Source: Lantana camara
Lineage: Eukaryota; Streptophyta; Magnoliopsida; Lamiales; Verbenaceae
DNA length: 64,000 bases
Direction: 5' to 3'
NCBI GenBank assembly: GCA_037501455.1
Contig: CM074862.1
Coordinates: 56,699,501 to 56,763,500 of the forward strand
Shown: one piece after another, positions 13,453-24,892 of the stretch
Layout of the letters: each line of letters begins with the position of its first letter
Position numbering within the stretch: position 1 is the stretch's first letter
Made by a program: the position numbers and the translations under genes
The notes under the pieces: model-generated
The model's input: only the letters and a program-made list of their open reading frames with translations
Told to the model about the DNA's origin: nothing
The model's database searches: none

Positions 13453-13575
13453 CTCCCCGGCTGGGGAGATTTTGCTCATGGAAGTACCCGGCCGAGTACC
13501 TTCTATGCAGAAACTTTCTGTATGGAAAGTACCCAGGGGGTACTGTTCTATAGAAAAACTCCACTGGGCGGGGAG
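13453..13575. repeat. GC-rich palindrome array in LTR F
   Basis: CTCCCC (13453-13458) pairs with GGGGAG (13463-13468) around GGCT. GAAGTAC and GTACCTTC (13481-13503) pair with one bulge. AGTACCC (13528-13534) pairs with GGGTACT (13538-13544). A weaker unit is near 13559-13575. Stems differ between units, but pairing and a GC-rich loop are kept. Confidence 0.7.
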
Positions 13576-13965
13576 ATGGGGTGCAACCATTGAATACTTT
13601 ATTTGTTTTTCCTTCATTATGCAAGGTACTTATGTGAGAGATGCATGTTTCTTATTAATATTTGGAGCTGCAAGAATATGTGTATTTATTTTATATGAAG
13701 TTAATTAGTGGATGAGAGTTTTGCATGCATGCAATTTATTTGAATGCTATGTTGTTGTACGTGTGTATATGTAACATATGTTATAGATGTTATGAATTAT
13801 AGATTTAAATTATGAAGTGATATGATACGTTTTATACGAATTTGAATTTTTAATGACTTAAGTGGTATGGATATACACCTCATTTGCATTCTTGCATTTC
13901 ATTTGCATCCATTGCATTCATAAGCATTGTCGAGTGTCTAGTTGGTTCATTATTGAGTCTAAGTC

Positions 13966-13970
13966 TCGGG
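13966..13970. repeat. Target-site duplication of D, left
   Basis: TCGGG, repeated at 24371-24375 directly after the 3' LTR. This proves D is one intact insertion. Confidence 0.93.
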
Positions 13971-16900
13971 TGTAACACCCCGCATTTTCGGAGAAAGATA
14001 CGATGTCGTTTTCATACGATTAGATTATTATTTATTTAACTGTTCTTGTGTTTGAATTGCTTTATTTATGTTTTAATTGTTTAATTGACCCAATTGCAAT
14101 CATATGAAAATATGTGGACTTAACTGAAACATGTGCTTAGTACCTATTCGCTTTCTAATTCGAATTATGTGGGCTAATTTATAATTATTATAAGTTGGGA
14201 CTGCTTTTATAATTATTGAAACTTTAATTGGGCTTGATCTAAATCTTACTTAAAATCTGTGACTCAATCGCATAATTAAATATCTTGTGGGACTGTTTTT
14301 GTAATTTTAAATGTTTGGATTGGACTTATTTGATCATATTGGAAACTTTGTGGACTCAATCGTATGACTTAAACTCTTGGGGGGCTTATTTGTAATTTTA
14401 GAATTTGGGATCCCCTTTTGTACCGAGAAACCCTAGCCCATCTCATTTCATTCTTCTCCCATTCCTTTCCCCTTCATCTTCAGCAGCGGCAAAGGCACAA
14501 CAGTCTGCTCCCCACCGAACCATTATCGCGAGTCCGCTCTCCACCGCCGCTCATCATCGACCACCTTCGCTCGCCGACAATATCTTTGCCCCGACGGCAC
14601 TGCATCACCGCTGTCTCCTTCTTCCACCCCTCTTCCTTCTCTTAGAAGTCAGTTCATCGGTTACCACCGCAATGCCTTCTTCTCCGGCGAGACCACCCAT
14701 CTCAGCCTTATAAGCTCAGCAACAACGGCACAACAGCTTCCCCATCTCCGCCTTTCCGCCACCGCCTCTGTTCCACCTGCACCAACGCGACTTCGCAGCA
14801 CCACCAGATAGCCACCGTCGGACCACCACCCTTACTCAGATCTGAACAGGGGTGAACAACTCCCACCTGATCCCGCTATTTTACCGCCATCACGCCACCT
14901 TACACAAGAAAGAAGGCCTGCACCCTGCCCCAGATACGTCAGATGCGCCACTAAATCGCCGCCGGTACATCTCTCTCTATTTCTCCATTTCAACCCATCA
15001 ACACTACCCTCAATCTTCTCTCTTTCATTCCAGAGGAAAAAGGGGTAGACCCTAAGACCGTCGCCTCCAGGCTTTCTGCCAAGAAAGGGTCCAGCAGCAC
15101 CGTCGTTGGCCGGATTCAGCCCGGGTTCGTAAATCCTGGAAATCGTCTCCTCCAGCGCCAGCCGCCACTTTCGGATTTCACCACCACCCAACGCCCTGCT
15201 ACTCTTTTTTAAATTGTAATTTCCAATCTCTGCATAAATTATTTCATACTTAATTGTAAACAATGCATTAGTTTAACTATTTCAGTTATTTGAACTTAAT
15301 TAGATGATTAAATCACTGGTTGTTACTCGTGTGGTTATAAGATGATCTGATTTCTAGATAATTGGAGCTGTTAAGGATATAAACTGAACTGCTGTAAAAT
15401 GTTGGAGCTTTGATGATGCCGAATTGTAAATTTGGTTGTATAATAAGTTGAGTTGGTTAATGTGTAATTGTAATTAGTGTGTTAGGTTGATTTAATTAAT
15501 TCGTCTAACAAGTATTTGTTAGTATTTATTTGGGTTGTGTAATCTGTATTAGTTCAAGTAAAAGCTATGAGTTCTTTTAATTGAAACGTGTTAGATTTGG
15601 TTATTCATAAATATGGGTAACAGCCGTATGTGTACATTGGTATAGAATTATGAACATATTTGAGAAAATTAGCTTGTTGCTTGATTATGCTATATGATGA
15701 AAATGTGTAATGGGTTGTACAACTGCATTGTTAAGTGTGAATGATCCTTGGGAACATATATTCAAATTGGAATGAATTCTTATAGTTTGAATTAAATTGA
15801 GTTTAAACCTGTTTAAATAAATGGAATTGTGAGTAGTTGTTTATGTCGAAATATGTGGACACGTAAATATATGTGTAAATTGGATTATTTATTGGAGTTG
15901 TTAAGTGAGCTTAATAAATTGTAATCAAACATCTTTCTAAGACATCCAACAAATGTTTTATGGTACGCGTAATTGTATGTTTCCATAGATGTAATTAAAC
16001 CTAAATTGATATATGCGAACTTGGTAAAAAGGACTTAATTCTTGCCAGCTTGGATAATGGATTTGTCGAAGGACTTGTGCTGGTGTAATGTTTCCAAATC
16101 TTCATAATTTGCTCAAGGGTGCTAAGTGTAATATTTTGAAACCTTGTGAATCACTAAAGATATAAAGTATGCTAGGAACATTGAATGTTGTATGATACTT
16201 GAGTTCATCTTACACTTATGTTTGGGCCTGCTACTTGTAAATATGACCTTGTTGCGCATTGATATGCCTTAATGGACCACGACACCACATTAGAAGCACA
16301 ACATGGACACCTATGCATACCATTTCATATTACTTCACCTCGACTCATAATCATTACCGTGCGTCTATGTGGTTTTATGATCGAGTCTTGTCTCATGAGT
16401 ACAATGTATTCCCTTTTCTGTACAGTGATCTCCAGGGTGGAGACAACCTGATCAAGTATACATTCGTCTTGTCAATTCTGGTATCTCGTCGCTTCTCAGG
16501 TGCGGTCTAGGATTTTGTTTAGTTATGCGACCTATGGCCCTTATATGCTGATTTCTACCCTTGTATGCGAGTATATCTTATTATAAATACATACGTGTTT
16601 GATATGATATGTTTATGCCCTTTGCGTGCGTCCTACGTGTGTGGGAGCCTTCGTGGCTTAAATTCCACATTGTAGGAATATATAAAACCCAGTTTTGAGG
16701 CATATGTAAGCTATTTTGAAAAATTCAGTTGGGTTATGATTCTGTAGCGAGTTAGCCATGTTATATGGTATCTGTTCTGTCCTGTTATATTGTGGATCCG
16801 AGGAGCTATGGGTAATGGGGCCTCCGGGACAGTTAGGGCCGTCGGAGTTTCAACCATGTGCGTAGTTTCCATTTGAGATATCATTGCACGACCTTAGGGT

Positions 16901-17872
16901 GATGAGGGAGGCGTGATATCTTGAGCCTTCGGCTAAGGCCGGAGATGACTCTGGTGGGTTCGCTACCCTCTTGAGATCGAGCCTATTTTAGACGGTGTTA
17001 TTATAGATGGTTTTGGGCACTGTACATCCCTTCCATCATTGGTGTAGCAGTTGGATTGATTGTGATTTATGTTCTGAGGAGTAAAGGTGGGAAGCTCGTA
17101 CTCGCCGAGCAGTTGATTATGTTATGTTATGGAATTATGAATCGGGATATAGTCTTTCTAGAAAATGTTTTCTAAATTTATATCTATATCTTATTTGGGT
17201 CCTTTCAAAACGTTTGGTATGTAACACCTATCCCCGGTTCATGAGTCCATCATTTTTATTCTGTGCTATGCTCCTTATATATATATATTGTGGGTGTGCG
17301 TTAGCCCCCTCACTCGGTCAAGTTGACTGACCCCTCATTTACACTTTTAGTTGTAGGTTGTTGGCGTTTCCTAGGCGGAAGTGAGTGCTTGGAGTTGCAA
17401 TTCGTCCGTCCAGTCTTTCTATTTGCATTTGTCTTTTCATACACTTTACTTATGCTTTGACTTGTAGACTTGAGATTATACTTTACTATTCGGTAGCCCT
17501 GCGTGGCACTCTCATTCGGCCGCTTGTGGCACTTGATGATTATTACTTTATGTTGATATTCTGGATTAGGTATTTATGCTAGTTGAACTCGTCACTTGTT
17601 ATGTTTGTCGATCTATTATTCGGGATTAGGTATCTATGCTAGTCGAATGCGTCACCTGCTTTGCATGTTTTGTTTTAAATGCTTCCGCTATCTATTGTTG
17701 TTGGTTTTAATTGCTTCCGTGCTCTGAGTCTGTCGAGTTAGATCAGCCTAGCCTAGTGTGTGAGTGGGTCTCCCGTTCGCTTTGATTCGGATTCGGGCAT
17801 GAACTTTCCATTTCGTGACCGGGTCTGGGTCCTAGTGTGGGGGATGTGGCATCCTCCGTTTGGGGTGTTACA
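13971..17872 (+). repeat. D 5' LTR
   Basis: TGTAACACCCCGCA...GGTGTTACA, 3902 bp. A GC-rich, gene-like tract (14405-15210) starts with a telobox AAACCCTAG at 14428-14436. It opens chance ORFs, none recognisable. Splice-site-like signals fit a leader: acceptor TTCTGTACAG ending at 16425, then TCAG|GTGCGG at 16499/16500, then TTGTAG ending at 17356. No intron-1 donor or GC palindrome array is evident, unlike other families. Confidence 0.9.
14428..14436 (+). promoter_or_regulatory. Telobox-like element in D 5' LTR
   Basis: AAACCCTAG at the start of the GC-rich tract. It is retained at 20923-20931 (3' LTR) and, reversed, at 45523-45531 (solo LTR). In plants such boxes are common near transcription starts of highly expressed genes; a promoter role here is inference. 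Confidence 0.4.
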
Positions 17873-17880
17873 TCCTTAAG

Positions 17881-17892
17881 TGGTATCAGAGC
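17881..17892 (+). other. D primer-binding site
   Basis: TGGTATCAGAGC, complementary to the 3' end of plant initiator tRNA-Met, 8 nt after the LTR. Its last five bases form part of the 5' arm of a hairpin. Confidence 0.92.
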
Positions 17893-17915
17893 TCTAGGTT
17901 GCAAAACCGAGCTCT
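17888..17915 (+). other. PBS-overlapping GNRA hairpin (D)
   Basis: AGAGCTC (17888-17894) pairs with GAGCTCT (17909-17915). GGTT (17897-17900) pairs with AACC (17905-17908) around a GCAA loop. The equivalent positions in C, A, E and T keep pairing and a GNRA loop with different stems. Confidence 0.6.
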
Positions 17916-18203
17916 GGAGTCGTGTTGAGCCTGTCTAGGTCGTACGGCATAGGAATAACTGCGCATTGCATTTGTTTGACTTGATATTTTGACCCTGCGG
18001 CATAAATTGTTTCATGATTATATGATTGTGTGCATGTACCTCACCATTTGATAGACTATGCATTTGAATTTCCATCACTCTTGCTGAAATTGCATTATGT
18101 GAAGTATTACATTTCCTTGGTGCCTTGCTTGATTTAGTATGTGACATGAGCATTTACTAACCGGCATACATATACCTGTGCTGTATTTGTTGAGATTTTC
18201 AGG

Positions 18204-19355
18204 ATGCTCCCCTAAGGTCAGCCTTCTCAACATAATCCGTACAATCAAGTGCAACTTCCAACCGACTTACCACCTATGAACTCCATAGCAAGGTTGTATC
18301 TAGAGATACAGTCTTTCAACCCTGCCCTATTCGAAGGAGGTGATGAAATTTGTGTTAATCAGTGGCTTTCGGGGATAGAGGGCTTATTTGAAGCGTGGCC
18401 ATGCGACACTCATAATATGGCACGACTTACCCCTCTACTTTTACGTTGACCGGCAGAACAATGGTGGAGATAAATTGTTCAGAGGTTTGGGGCAACGGGT
18501 GGAGGATTGACATGGGATGTGTTCGTTTTGGAGTTTAGGAAGAGGTTCACGCCGGCTACCCTACAGAGGCAGAGATTGGTAGCCTTCCTCACATTTAAGC
18601 AGGGGGATAGGACTGTTAAGGGTTACATGGAGGAGTTTGAGAGGTTGGGTATGTTTGTACCCCACATCATGGGCAATGATTGGATGAAGGCTAGGCATTT
18701 CTTGGAGGGTCTACGGAGTGAGCTTAAGGAGTTTGTGCTCATGGGAAACACGGGTACATGCGAGGAGATTACTGAGAGAGCATTAGCATTGGAGGTTGGC
18801 ATGAGAGACTTGGGCAAAGGAGGAGATACATCGGGGAGCGGACTTGGGGCTCGAGGTAAAAGAGTACGTGGGAAGAAAAACAAGGCTGGGAGTACTTCAA
18901 AGCCGAGAAATGGACCCCCACTGTGTACTTATTGTGGAGGAGACACCCATTTATACGATACGTGTTGGGAGAGGTTAGGGAGATGTTACGGTTGCGGGTC
19001 ACCAAAGCATAAGATTTTTGATTGCGATCGATTGAGAGCTAAGAAACGATGAGTGCGGGAGCGACGAACTAGTACTCCCGTGGCACCTCCAGTTTTACCG
19101 GCCCCAGCTCAGGCTCGTTGCTCTCACTGTCAGGGCTCTCATCCATTGGAGAAGTGTTGGAAGTTTTTGGGTAGATGCTTGGTATGTGGCTCTGCTGATC
19201 ACATGAAGAACACCTGCCCGAAGAAGAGGCCAACTATTTAGGCTCATGCATATGCTCTTAATGGAGAAGAAGAGGCAGCGGAGGTTGATCAGAATGCCGC
19301 GGTGGAAGGTACAATAAACATTCATGGCACGAGCATACATACATCATTTATTTGA
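18204..19355 (+). pseudogene. Decayed gag of element D
   Basis: Reading frame of a Ty3/gypsy gag capsid (retrotrans_gag type) from ATG at 18204, broken by five in-frame stops (18213, 18447, 18471, 19050, 19239). Visible capsid signatures include a WLSGIEGLF-like stretch and an EFRKRFTP-like stretch (about 18530-18560). Four CCHC zinc knuckles follow in two pairs (18924-19025 and 19119-19216), where A-type gag has one pair. The frame enters the first residues of an aspartic protease domain (an IHGTSIHT-like stretch near 19320-19343) and stops; catalytic DxG and all of pol are gone. Gag would form the virus-like particle; this copy cannot make it. Confidence 0.8.
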
Positions 19356-20464
19356 CTCTTATTATTATGTGATATCCTTGCCAATTGTGATATGTGTTAA
19401 TTGTTGTTTTAATTGTGATAACTCGGATACCCGATTTAGTACTTATAACTTGAAATTTCTACTTGTTATGAACCGTTGTCGAAATGAATGAGTTATGTAC
19501 CTCTGTGAACTGTTCGTGTCTATGTGATTTAAAGTTCCCTTGATTGCTCACTAACCTCGAATATAACATAAATACGTACTGTGACCTTGTTTTACAGGGA
19601 TTCCATCGCGATATCCCCCTTGAGTCGAGGTATGAGTGTTGAATCTATACTCAAGGGATACCGATATCAGTTGTGTAAGGTACACCAAACACGCACCGCA
19701 TACTTTTCAACAAGTGTTACTCTGATTTGCGTATGTATGAATGTTGGTCTGTAGATTTATGTGCAAGAGAAACCTTAGGCTCCCTCTTTTGTTTACCTGT
19801 TGGAGAGATGTAGGATTCTCTCTATTTATGTGATAGAAAGATGTTGGATTCTTTCTAAACTTTGTGCACAAGAGATGTTGGATTCTCTTGTACTTAGATA
19901 TTCGGGAGATGCTGGATCCTCTTGAATTTAGGGGTTTGAGAAATGCTAGAATTTCTTGAACTAGAATGTTGGAAGATGCTGGAATCTATCCAACTTAGGC
20001 TGTGAGACGGGGTTCTCACAATTGTCTGCTCGAGAGACGGGGCTCTCTCTTATGTGATCGAGAGACGGGGCTCTCTCGCTTTCTGTGTTTGAGAGACGGG
20101 GTTCTCTCACCTTTTGTGCGGAGAGATGGGATTCTCTCTTGTTTGTTGTGGCTGCGTTACGCGTTGTCCTGGCTACTATCTACAAGTGACGAGTTTGCGA
20201 TGCCATCGAAGTTGAGTGCAGTGACAACTATTCGTCTCATGGGAATGGTCAAACAACTTGATGAAAGCAACGGTCCAGTACTCAAATGGATCCCAATGAC
20301 AACGAGACATCGCAAGAAAGGTTCAGTAAAGACAATGAGAGTAAACTTCACAACGGAGGCTAAGTTTTACGCAACTCCTGGAGAAGGGTTAAGACAGTAT
20401 CACTCGAAGCTTTTCCAGCTGAGCAGTGGAACCTTGGGACCAGGTTCTCTTAAAGGGGGAAGAT
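19356..20464 (+). other. D 3' non-coding region with hairpin array and PPT
   Basis: No ORF of interest. It contains the hairpin array (19803-20140), a hairpin with arms GAACCT and AGGTTC (20429-20447), and the purine tract (20452-20464) that abuts the 3' LTR. Confidence 0.75.
19803..20140 (+). repeat. Tandem array of small hairpins (D)
   Basis: About eleven units of 20-28 bp, each two short arms around a CGGGGTT/TGTTGGAT-type loop. Arms change together between units: GAGAGA/TCTCTC (19803), TAGAAAGA/TCTTTCTA (19834), ACAAGAGA/TCTCTTGT (19868), GTTGGA/TCCAAC (about 19968), TGTGAGA/TCTCACA (about 20001), and CGAGAGA/TCTCTCG (about 20058). Spacers are unrelated. Similar arrays occur in C (39800-39937) and E (49155-49300). 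Confidence 0.75.
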
Positions 20465-23400
20465 TGTAACACCCCGCATTTTCGGAGCAAGATACGATGT
20501 CGTTTTCGTACGATTAGATTATTATTTATTTAACTCTTCTTGTGTTTGAATTGCTTTATTTATGTTTTAATTGTTTAATTGACCCAATTGCAATCTTATG
20601 AAAATATGTGGACTTAACTGAAACATGTGCTTAGTACCTATTCGCTTTCTAATTCGATTTATGTGGGCTAATTTATAATTATTATAAGTTGGGACTGCTT
20701 TTATAATTATTGAAACTTTAATTGGGCTTGATCTAAATCTTACTTAAAATCTGTGGACTCAATCGCATAATTAAATTTCTTGTGGGACTGTTTTTGTAAT
20801 TTTAAATGTTTGGATTGGTCTTATTTGATCATATTGGAAACTTTGTGGACTCAATCGTATGACTTAAACTCTTGGGGGGCTTATTTGTAATTTTAGAATT
20901 TGGGATCCCCTTTTGTATCGAGAAACCCTAGCCCATCTCATTTCATTCTTCTCCTATTCCTTTCCCCTTCGTCTTCAGCAGCGGCAAAGGCGGAACAGTC
21001 TGCTCCCCACCGAACCACTATCGCGAGTCCGCCCTCCACCGCCGCTCATCATCAACCACCTTCGCTCGTCGACAACATCTTTGCCCCGACGGCACTGCAT
21101 CACCGCCGTCTCCTTCTTCCACCCATCTTCCTTCTCTTAGCAGTCAGTTCGTCGGTCACCACCGCAATGCCTTCTTCTCCGGCGAGACCACCCATCTCAG
21201 CCTTATAAGCTCAGCAACAACGGCACAACAGCTTCCCCATCTCCGCCTTTCCGCCACCACCTCTGTTCCACCTGCACTAACGCGACTTCGCAGCACCACC
21301 AGATAGCCACCGTCGGACCACCACCCTCACTCAGATCTGAACAGGGGTGAACGACTCCGACCTGATCCCGCTATTTTACCGCCATCACGCCACCTTACAC
21401 AAGAAAGAAGGCTTGCACCCCGCCCCAGATCAGTCAGATGCGCCACTAAATCGCCGCCGGTACATCTCTCTCTATTTCTCCATTTCAACCCATCAACACT
21501 ACCCTCAATCTTCTCTCTTTCATTCCAGAGGAAAAAGGGGTAGACCCTAAGACCGTCGCCTCCAGGCTTTCTGCCAAGAAAGGGTCCAGCAGCACCGCCA
21601 TTGGCCGGATTCAGCCCGGGTTCGCAAATCCTGGAAATCGTCTCCTCCAGCGCCAACCGCCACTTTCGGATTTCACCACCACCCAACGCCCTGCTACTCT
21701 TTTTTAAATTGTAATTTCCAATCTCTGCATAAATTATTTCATACTTAATTGTAAACAATGCATTAGTTTAACTATTTCAGTTATTTGAACTTAATTAGAT
21801 GATTAAATTACTGGTTGTTACTCGTGTGGTTATAAGATGATCTGATTTCTGGATAATTGGAGCTGTTAAGGATATAAACTGAACTGCTGTAAAATGTTGG
21901 AGCTTTGATGATGCGGAATTGCAAATTTGGTTGTATAATAAGTTGAGTTGGTTAATGTGTAATTGTAATTAGTGTGTTAGGTTGATTTAATTAATTCGTC
22001 TAACAAGTATTTGTTAGTATTTATTTGGGTTGTGTAATCTGTATTAGTTCAAGTAAAAGCTATGAGTTCTTTTAATTGAAACGTGTTAGATTTGGTTATT
22101 CATAAATATGGGTAACAGTCGTATGTGTACATTGGTATAGAATTATGAACATATTTGAGAAAATTAGCTTGTTGCTTGATTATGCTATATGATGAAAATG
22201 TGTAATGGGTTGTACAACTGCATTGTTAAGTGTGAATGATCCTTGGGAACATATATTCAAATTGGAATGAATTCTTATAGTTTGAATTAAATTGAGTTTA
22301 AACCTGTTTAAATAAATGGAATTGTGAGTAGTTGTTTATGTCGAAATATGTGGACACCTAAATATATGTGTAAATTGGATTATTTATTGGAGTTGTTAAG
22401 TGAGCTTAATAAATTGTATTCAAGCATCTTTCTAAGACATCCAACAAATGTTTTATGGTACGCGTAATTGTATGTTTCCATAGATGTAATTAAACCTAAA
22501 TTGATATATGCGAACTTGGTAAAAAGGACTTAATTCTTGCCAGCTTGGATAATGGATTTGTCAAAGGACTTGTGCTGGTGTAATGTTTCCAAATCTTCAT
22601 AATTTGCTCAAGGGTGCTAAGTGTAATATTTTGAAACCTTGTGAATCACTAAAGATATAAAGTATGCTAGGAACATTGAATGTTGTATGATACTTGAGTT
22701 CATCTTACACTTATGTTTGGGCCTGCTACTTGTAAATATGACCTTGTTGCGCATTGATATGCCTTAATGGACCACGACACCACATTAGAAGCACAACATG
22801 GACACCTATGCATACCATTTCATATTACTTCACCTCGACTCATAATCATTGTCGTGCGTCTATGTGGTTTCATGATCGAGTCTTGTCTCATGAGTACAAT
22901 GTATTCCCTTTTCTGTACAATGATCTCCACGGTGGAGACAACCTGATCAAGTATACATTCGTCTTGTCAGTTCTGGTATCTCGTCGCTTCTCAGGTGAGG
23001 TTTAGGATTTTGTATAGTTATGCGACCTATGGCCCTTATATGCTGATTTCTACCCTTGTATACGAGTATATCTTATTATAAATACATACGTGTTGGATAT
23101 GATATGTTTATGCCCTTTGCGTGCGTCCTACGTGTGTGGGAGCCTTCGTGGCTTAAATTCCACATTGTAAGAATATATAAAAACCAGTTTCGAGGCATAT
23201 GTAAGCTATTTTGAAAAATTCAGTTGGGTTATGATTCTGTAGCGAGTTAGCCATGTTATATGGCATCTGTTCTGTCCTGTTATATTGTGGATCCGAGGAG
23301 CTAGGGGTAATGGGGCCTCCGGGACGGTTAGGGCGGCCGGAGTTTCAACCATGTGCGTAGTTTCCATTTGAGATATCATTGCGCGACCTTAGGGTGATGA

Positions 23401-24370
23401 GGAAGGCGTGATATCTTGAGCCTTCGGCTAAGGCCGGAGATGACTCTGGTGGGTTCGCTACCCTCTTGAGATAGAGTCTATTTTAGACGGTGTTATTATA
23501 GATGGTTTTGGGGACTGTACATCCCTTCCATCATTGGTGTAGCGGTTGGATAGATTGTGATTTATGTTCTGAGGAATAAAGGTGGGAAGCTCGTACTCGC
23601 CGAGCAGTTGATTATGTTATGTTATGGAATTATGAATCGGGATAGAGTCTTTCTGGAAAATGGTTTCTAAACTTATATCTATATCTTATTCAGGTCCTTT
23701 CAAAACGTTTTGGTATGTAACACCTATCCCCGGTTCATGAGTCCATCCTTTTTATTATGTGCTATACTCCTTATATATTTATATATTGTGGGTGTGCGTT
23801 AGCCCCCTCACTCGGTCAAGTTGACTGACCCCTCATTTACACTTTTAGTTGCAAGTTGTTGGCGTTTGCTAGGCGGAAATGAGTCCTTCGAGTTGCACTT
23901 CGTCCGTCTAGTCTTTCTATTTGCATTTGTCTTTTCATACACTTTACTTGTGCTTTGACTTGTAGACTTGAGATTATACTTTACTATTCGGTAGCCCTGC
24001 GTGGCACTCTCATTTGGCCCCTTGTGGCACTTGATGATTATTACTTTATGTTGATATTCGGGATTAGGTATCTATGCTAGTTGAACCCGTCACTTGTTAT
24101 GTTTGTCGATCTATTATTTGGGATTAGGTATCTATGCTAGTCGAACCCGTCACCTGCTTTGCATGTTTTGTTTTAAATGCTTCCGCTATTTATTGTTGTT
24201 GGTTTTAATTGCTTCTGCGCTCTGAGTCTGTCGAGTTAGATCCGCCTAGCCTAGTGTGTGGGTGGGTCTCCCGTTCGCTTTGATTCGGATTCGGGCATGA
24301 ACTTTCCATTTCGTGACCGGGTCTGGGTCCTAGTGCGGCGGATGTGGCATCCTCCGTTTGGGGTGTTACA
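20465..24370 (+). repeat. D 3' LTR
   Basis: 3906 bp and collinear with the 5' LTR. Small differences only, such as TCAG|GTGAGG for TCAG|GTGCGG at the second donor-like site (near 22995). Followed by the right TSD TCGGG (24371-24375). Confidence 0.92.
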
Positions 24371-24892
24371 TCGGGTCTTGCATTTTTTTGTTTCAGATCC
24401 CCTTCCGGAAGTCAACGAGCCCAAGGTTTAGGGGTCCTTTGCTCTTTCCGTTCGGTTCCTACTTCGCGCTTTGTTTCCAGGTGAGGGTTAGCATATTTTC
24501 TTGTAGATAAGCGACCTATGGCCTTTATGTGAATTGATTTCCTACCCTGCTTGTGACTATATATGTATTATACGAATAAATACGAGTGCTTATGATATGT
24601 TTATGACCTTATAAAATCCCTTGAGTTTATGAAAAATGGTATATGTACGGGTGTATATGAGTCTATGATTTTGAATCCCCGATTCGTTTCCTTTATGCTT
24701 TAGCGAGTTGTGCCCTGAAAGATGGGTTTGTTGGTATGTTTCTTATGAATCCGGGCCCAGGGATTGTGGGTAAGGACGCCCGGGATGGCAAGGGCCGTCG
24801 AGTTAAGCCTGTGCACTTCCCATTTGAGGTGTTGGCGTACGACACTTGGAGGTTGAGAAGGCGCTACTACCTTAAGCCCTCGGTGGATACCC
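24371..24892 (+). repeat. LTR F, segment 3
   Basis: Resumes F after D. The D TSD copy is at 24371-24375. An acceptor-like pyrimidine tract plus TTTCAG ends at 24396, an exon-like stretch follows, then a donor-like CCAG|GTGAGG at about 24480. C begins at 24893; its presumptive TSD is TACCC (24888-24892), whose partner is not in the window. Confidence 0.65.

Larger units (their letters stand above)
12906..13970 (+). repeat. LTR F, segment 2
   Basis: Continuation of LTR F after the T array. A donor-like CTTCAAAGG|GTAAGC lies at 12989/12990. GC palindromes follow at 13453-13575. D is inserted at 13971 within what looks like the leader intron; the matching acceptor TTTGTTTCAG ends at 24396, past D. 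Confidence 0.65.
13971..24370 (+). mobile_element. Complete gag-only LTR retrotransposon (family D)
   Basis: 10.4-kb element with 3.9-kb LTRs (13971-17872 and 20465-24370), an initiator-Met PBS, a decayed gag, no pol, a 3' hairpin array, a purine tract, and a perfect 5-bp TSD. The two LTRs differ at roughly 2 % of positions in the stretch I compared (first 400 bp), so the insertion is fairly young. Because it lacks pol it must have moved using enzymes from another element, presumably of the A type present in this window. Confidence 0.93.

Noticed and set aside
14405..15263. ORFs of 75-143 residues in D LTRs (also 20900-21758 and 44713-45588)
   Set aside because: They lie in the GC-rich LTR tract, are opened by base composition, resemble no family I know, and shift or break between D copies.
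17881..17915. tRNA gene
   Set aside because: The tRNA-like match is the 12-nt primer-binding site only; there is no cloverleaf.
19803..20140. CRISPR-like array
   Set aside because: Units are self-pairing, of variable sequence and spacing, in a plant retrotransposon with no cas genes.
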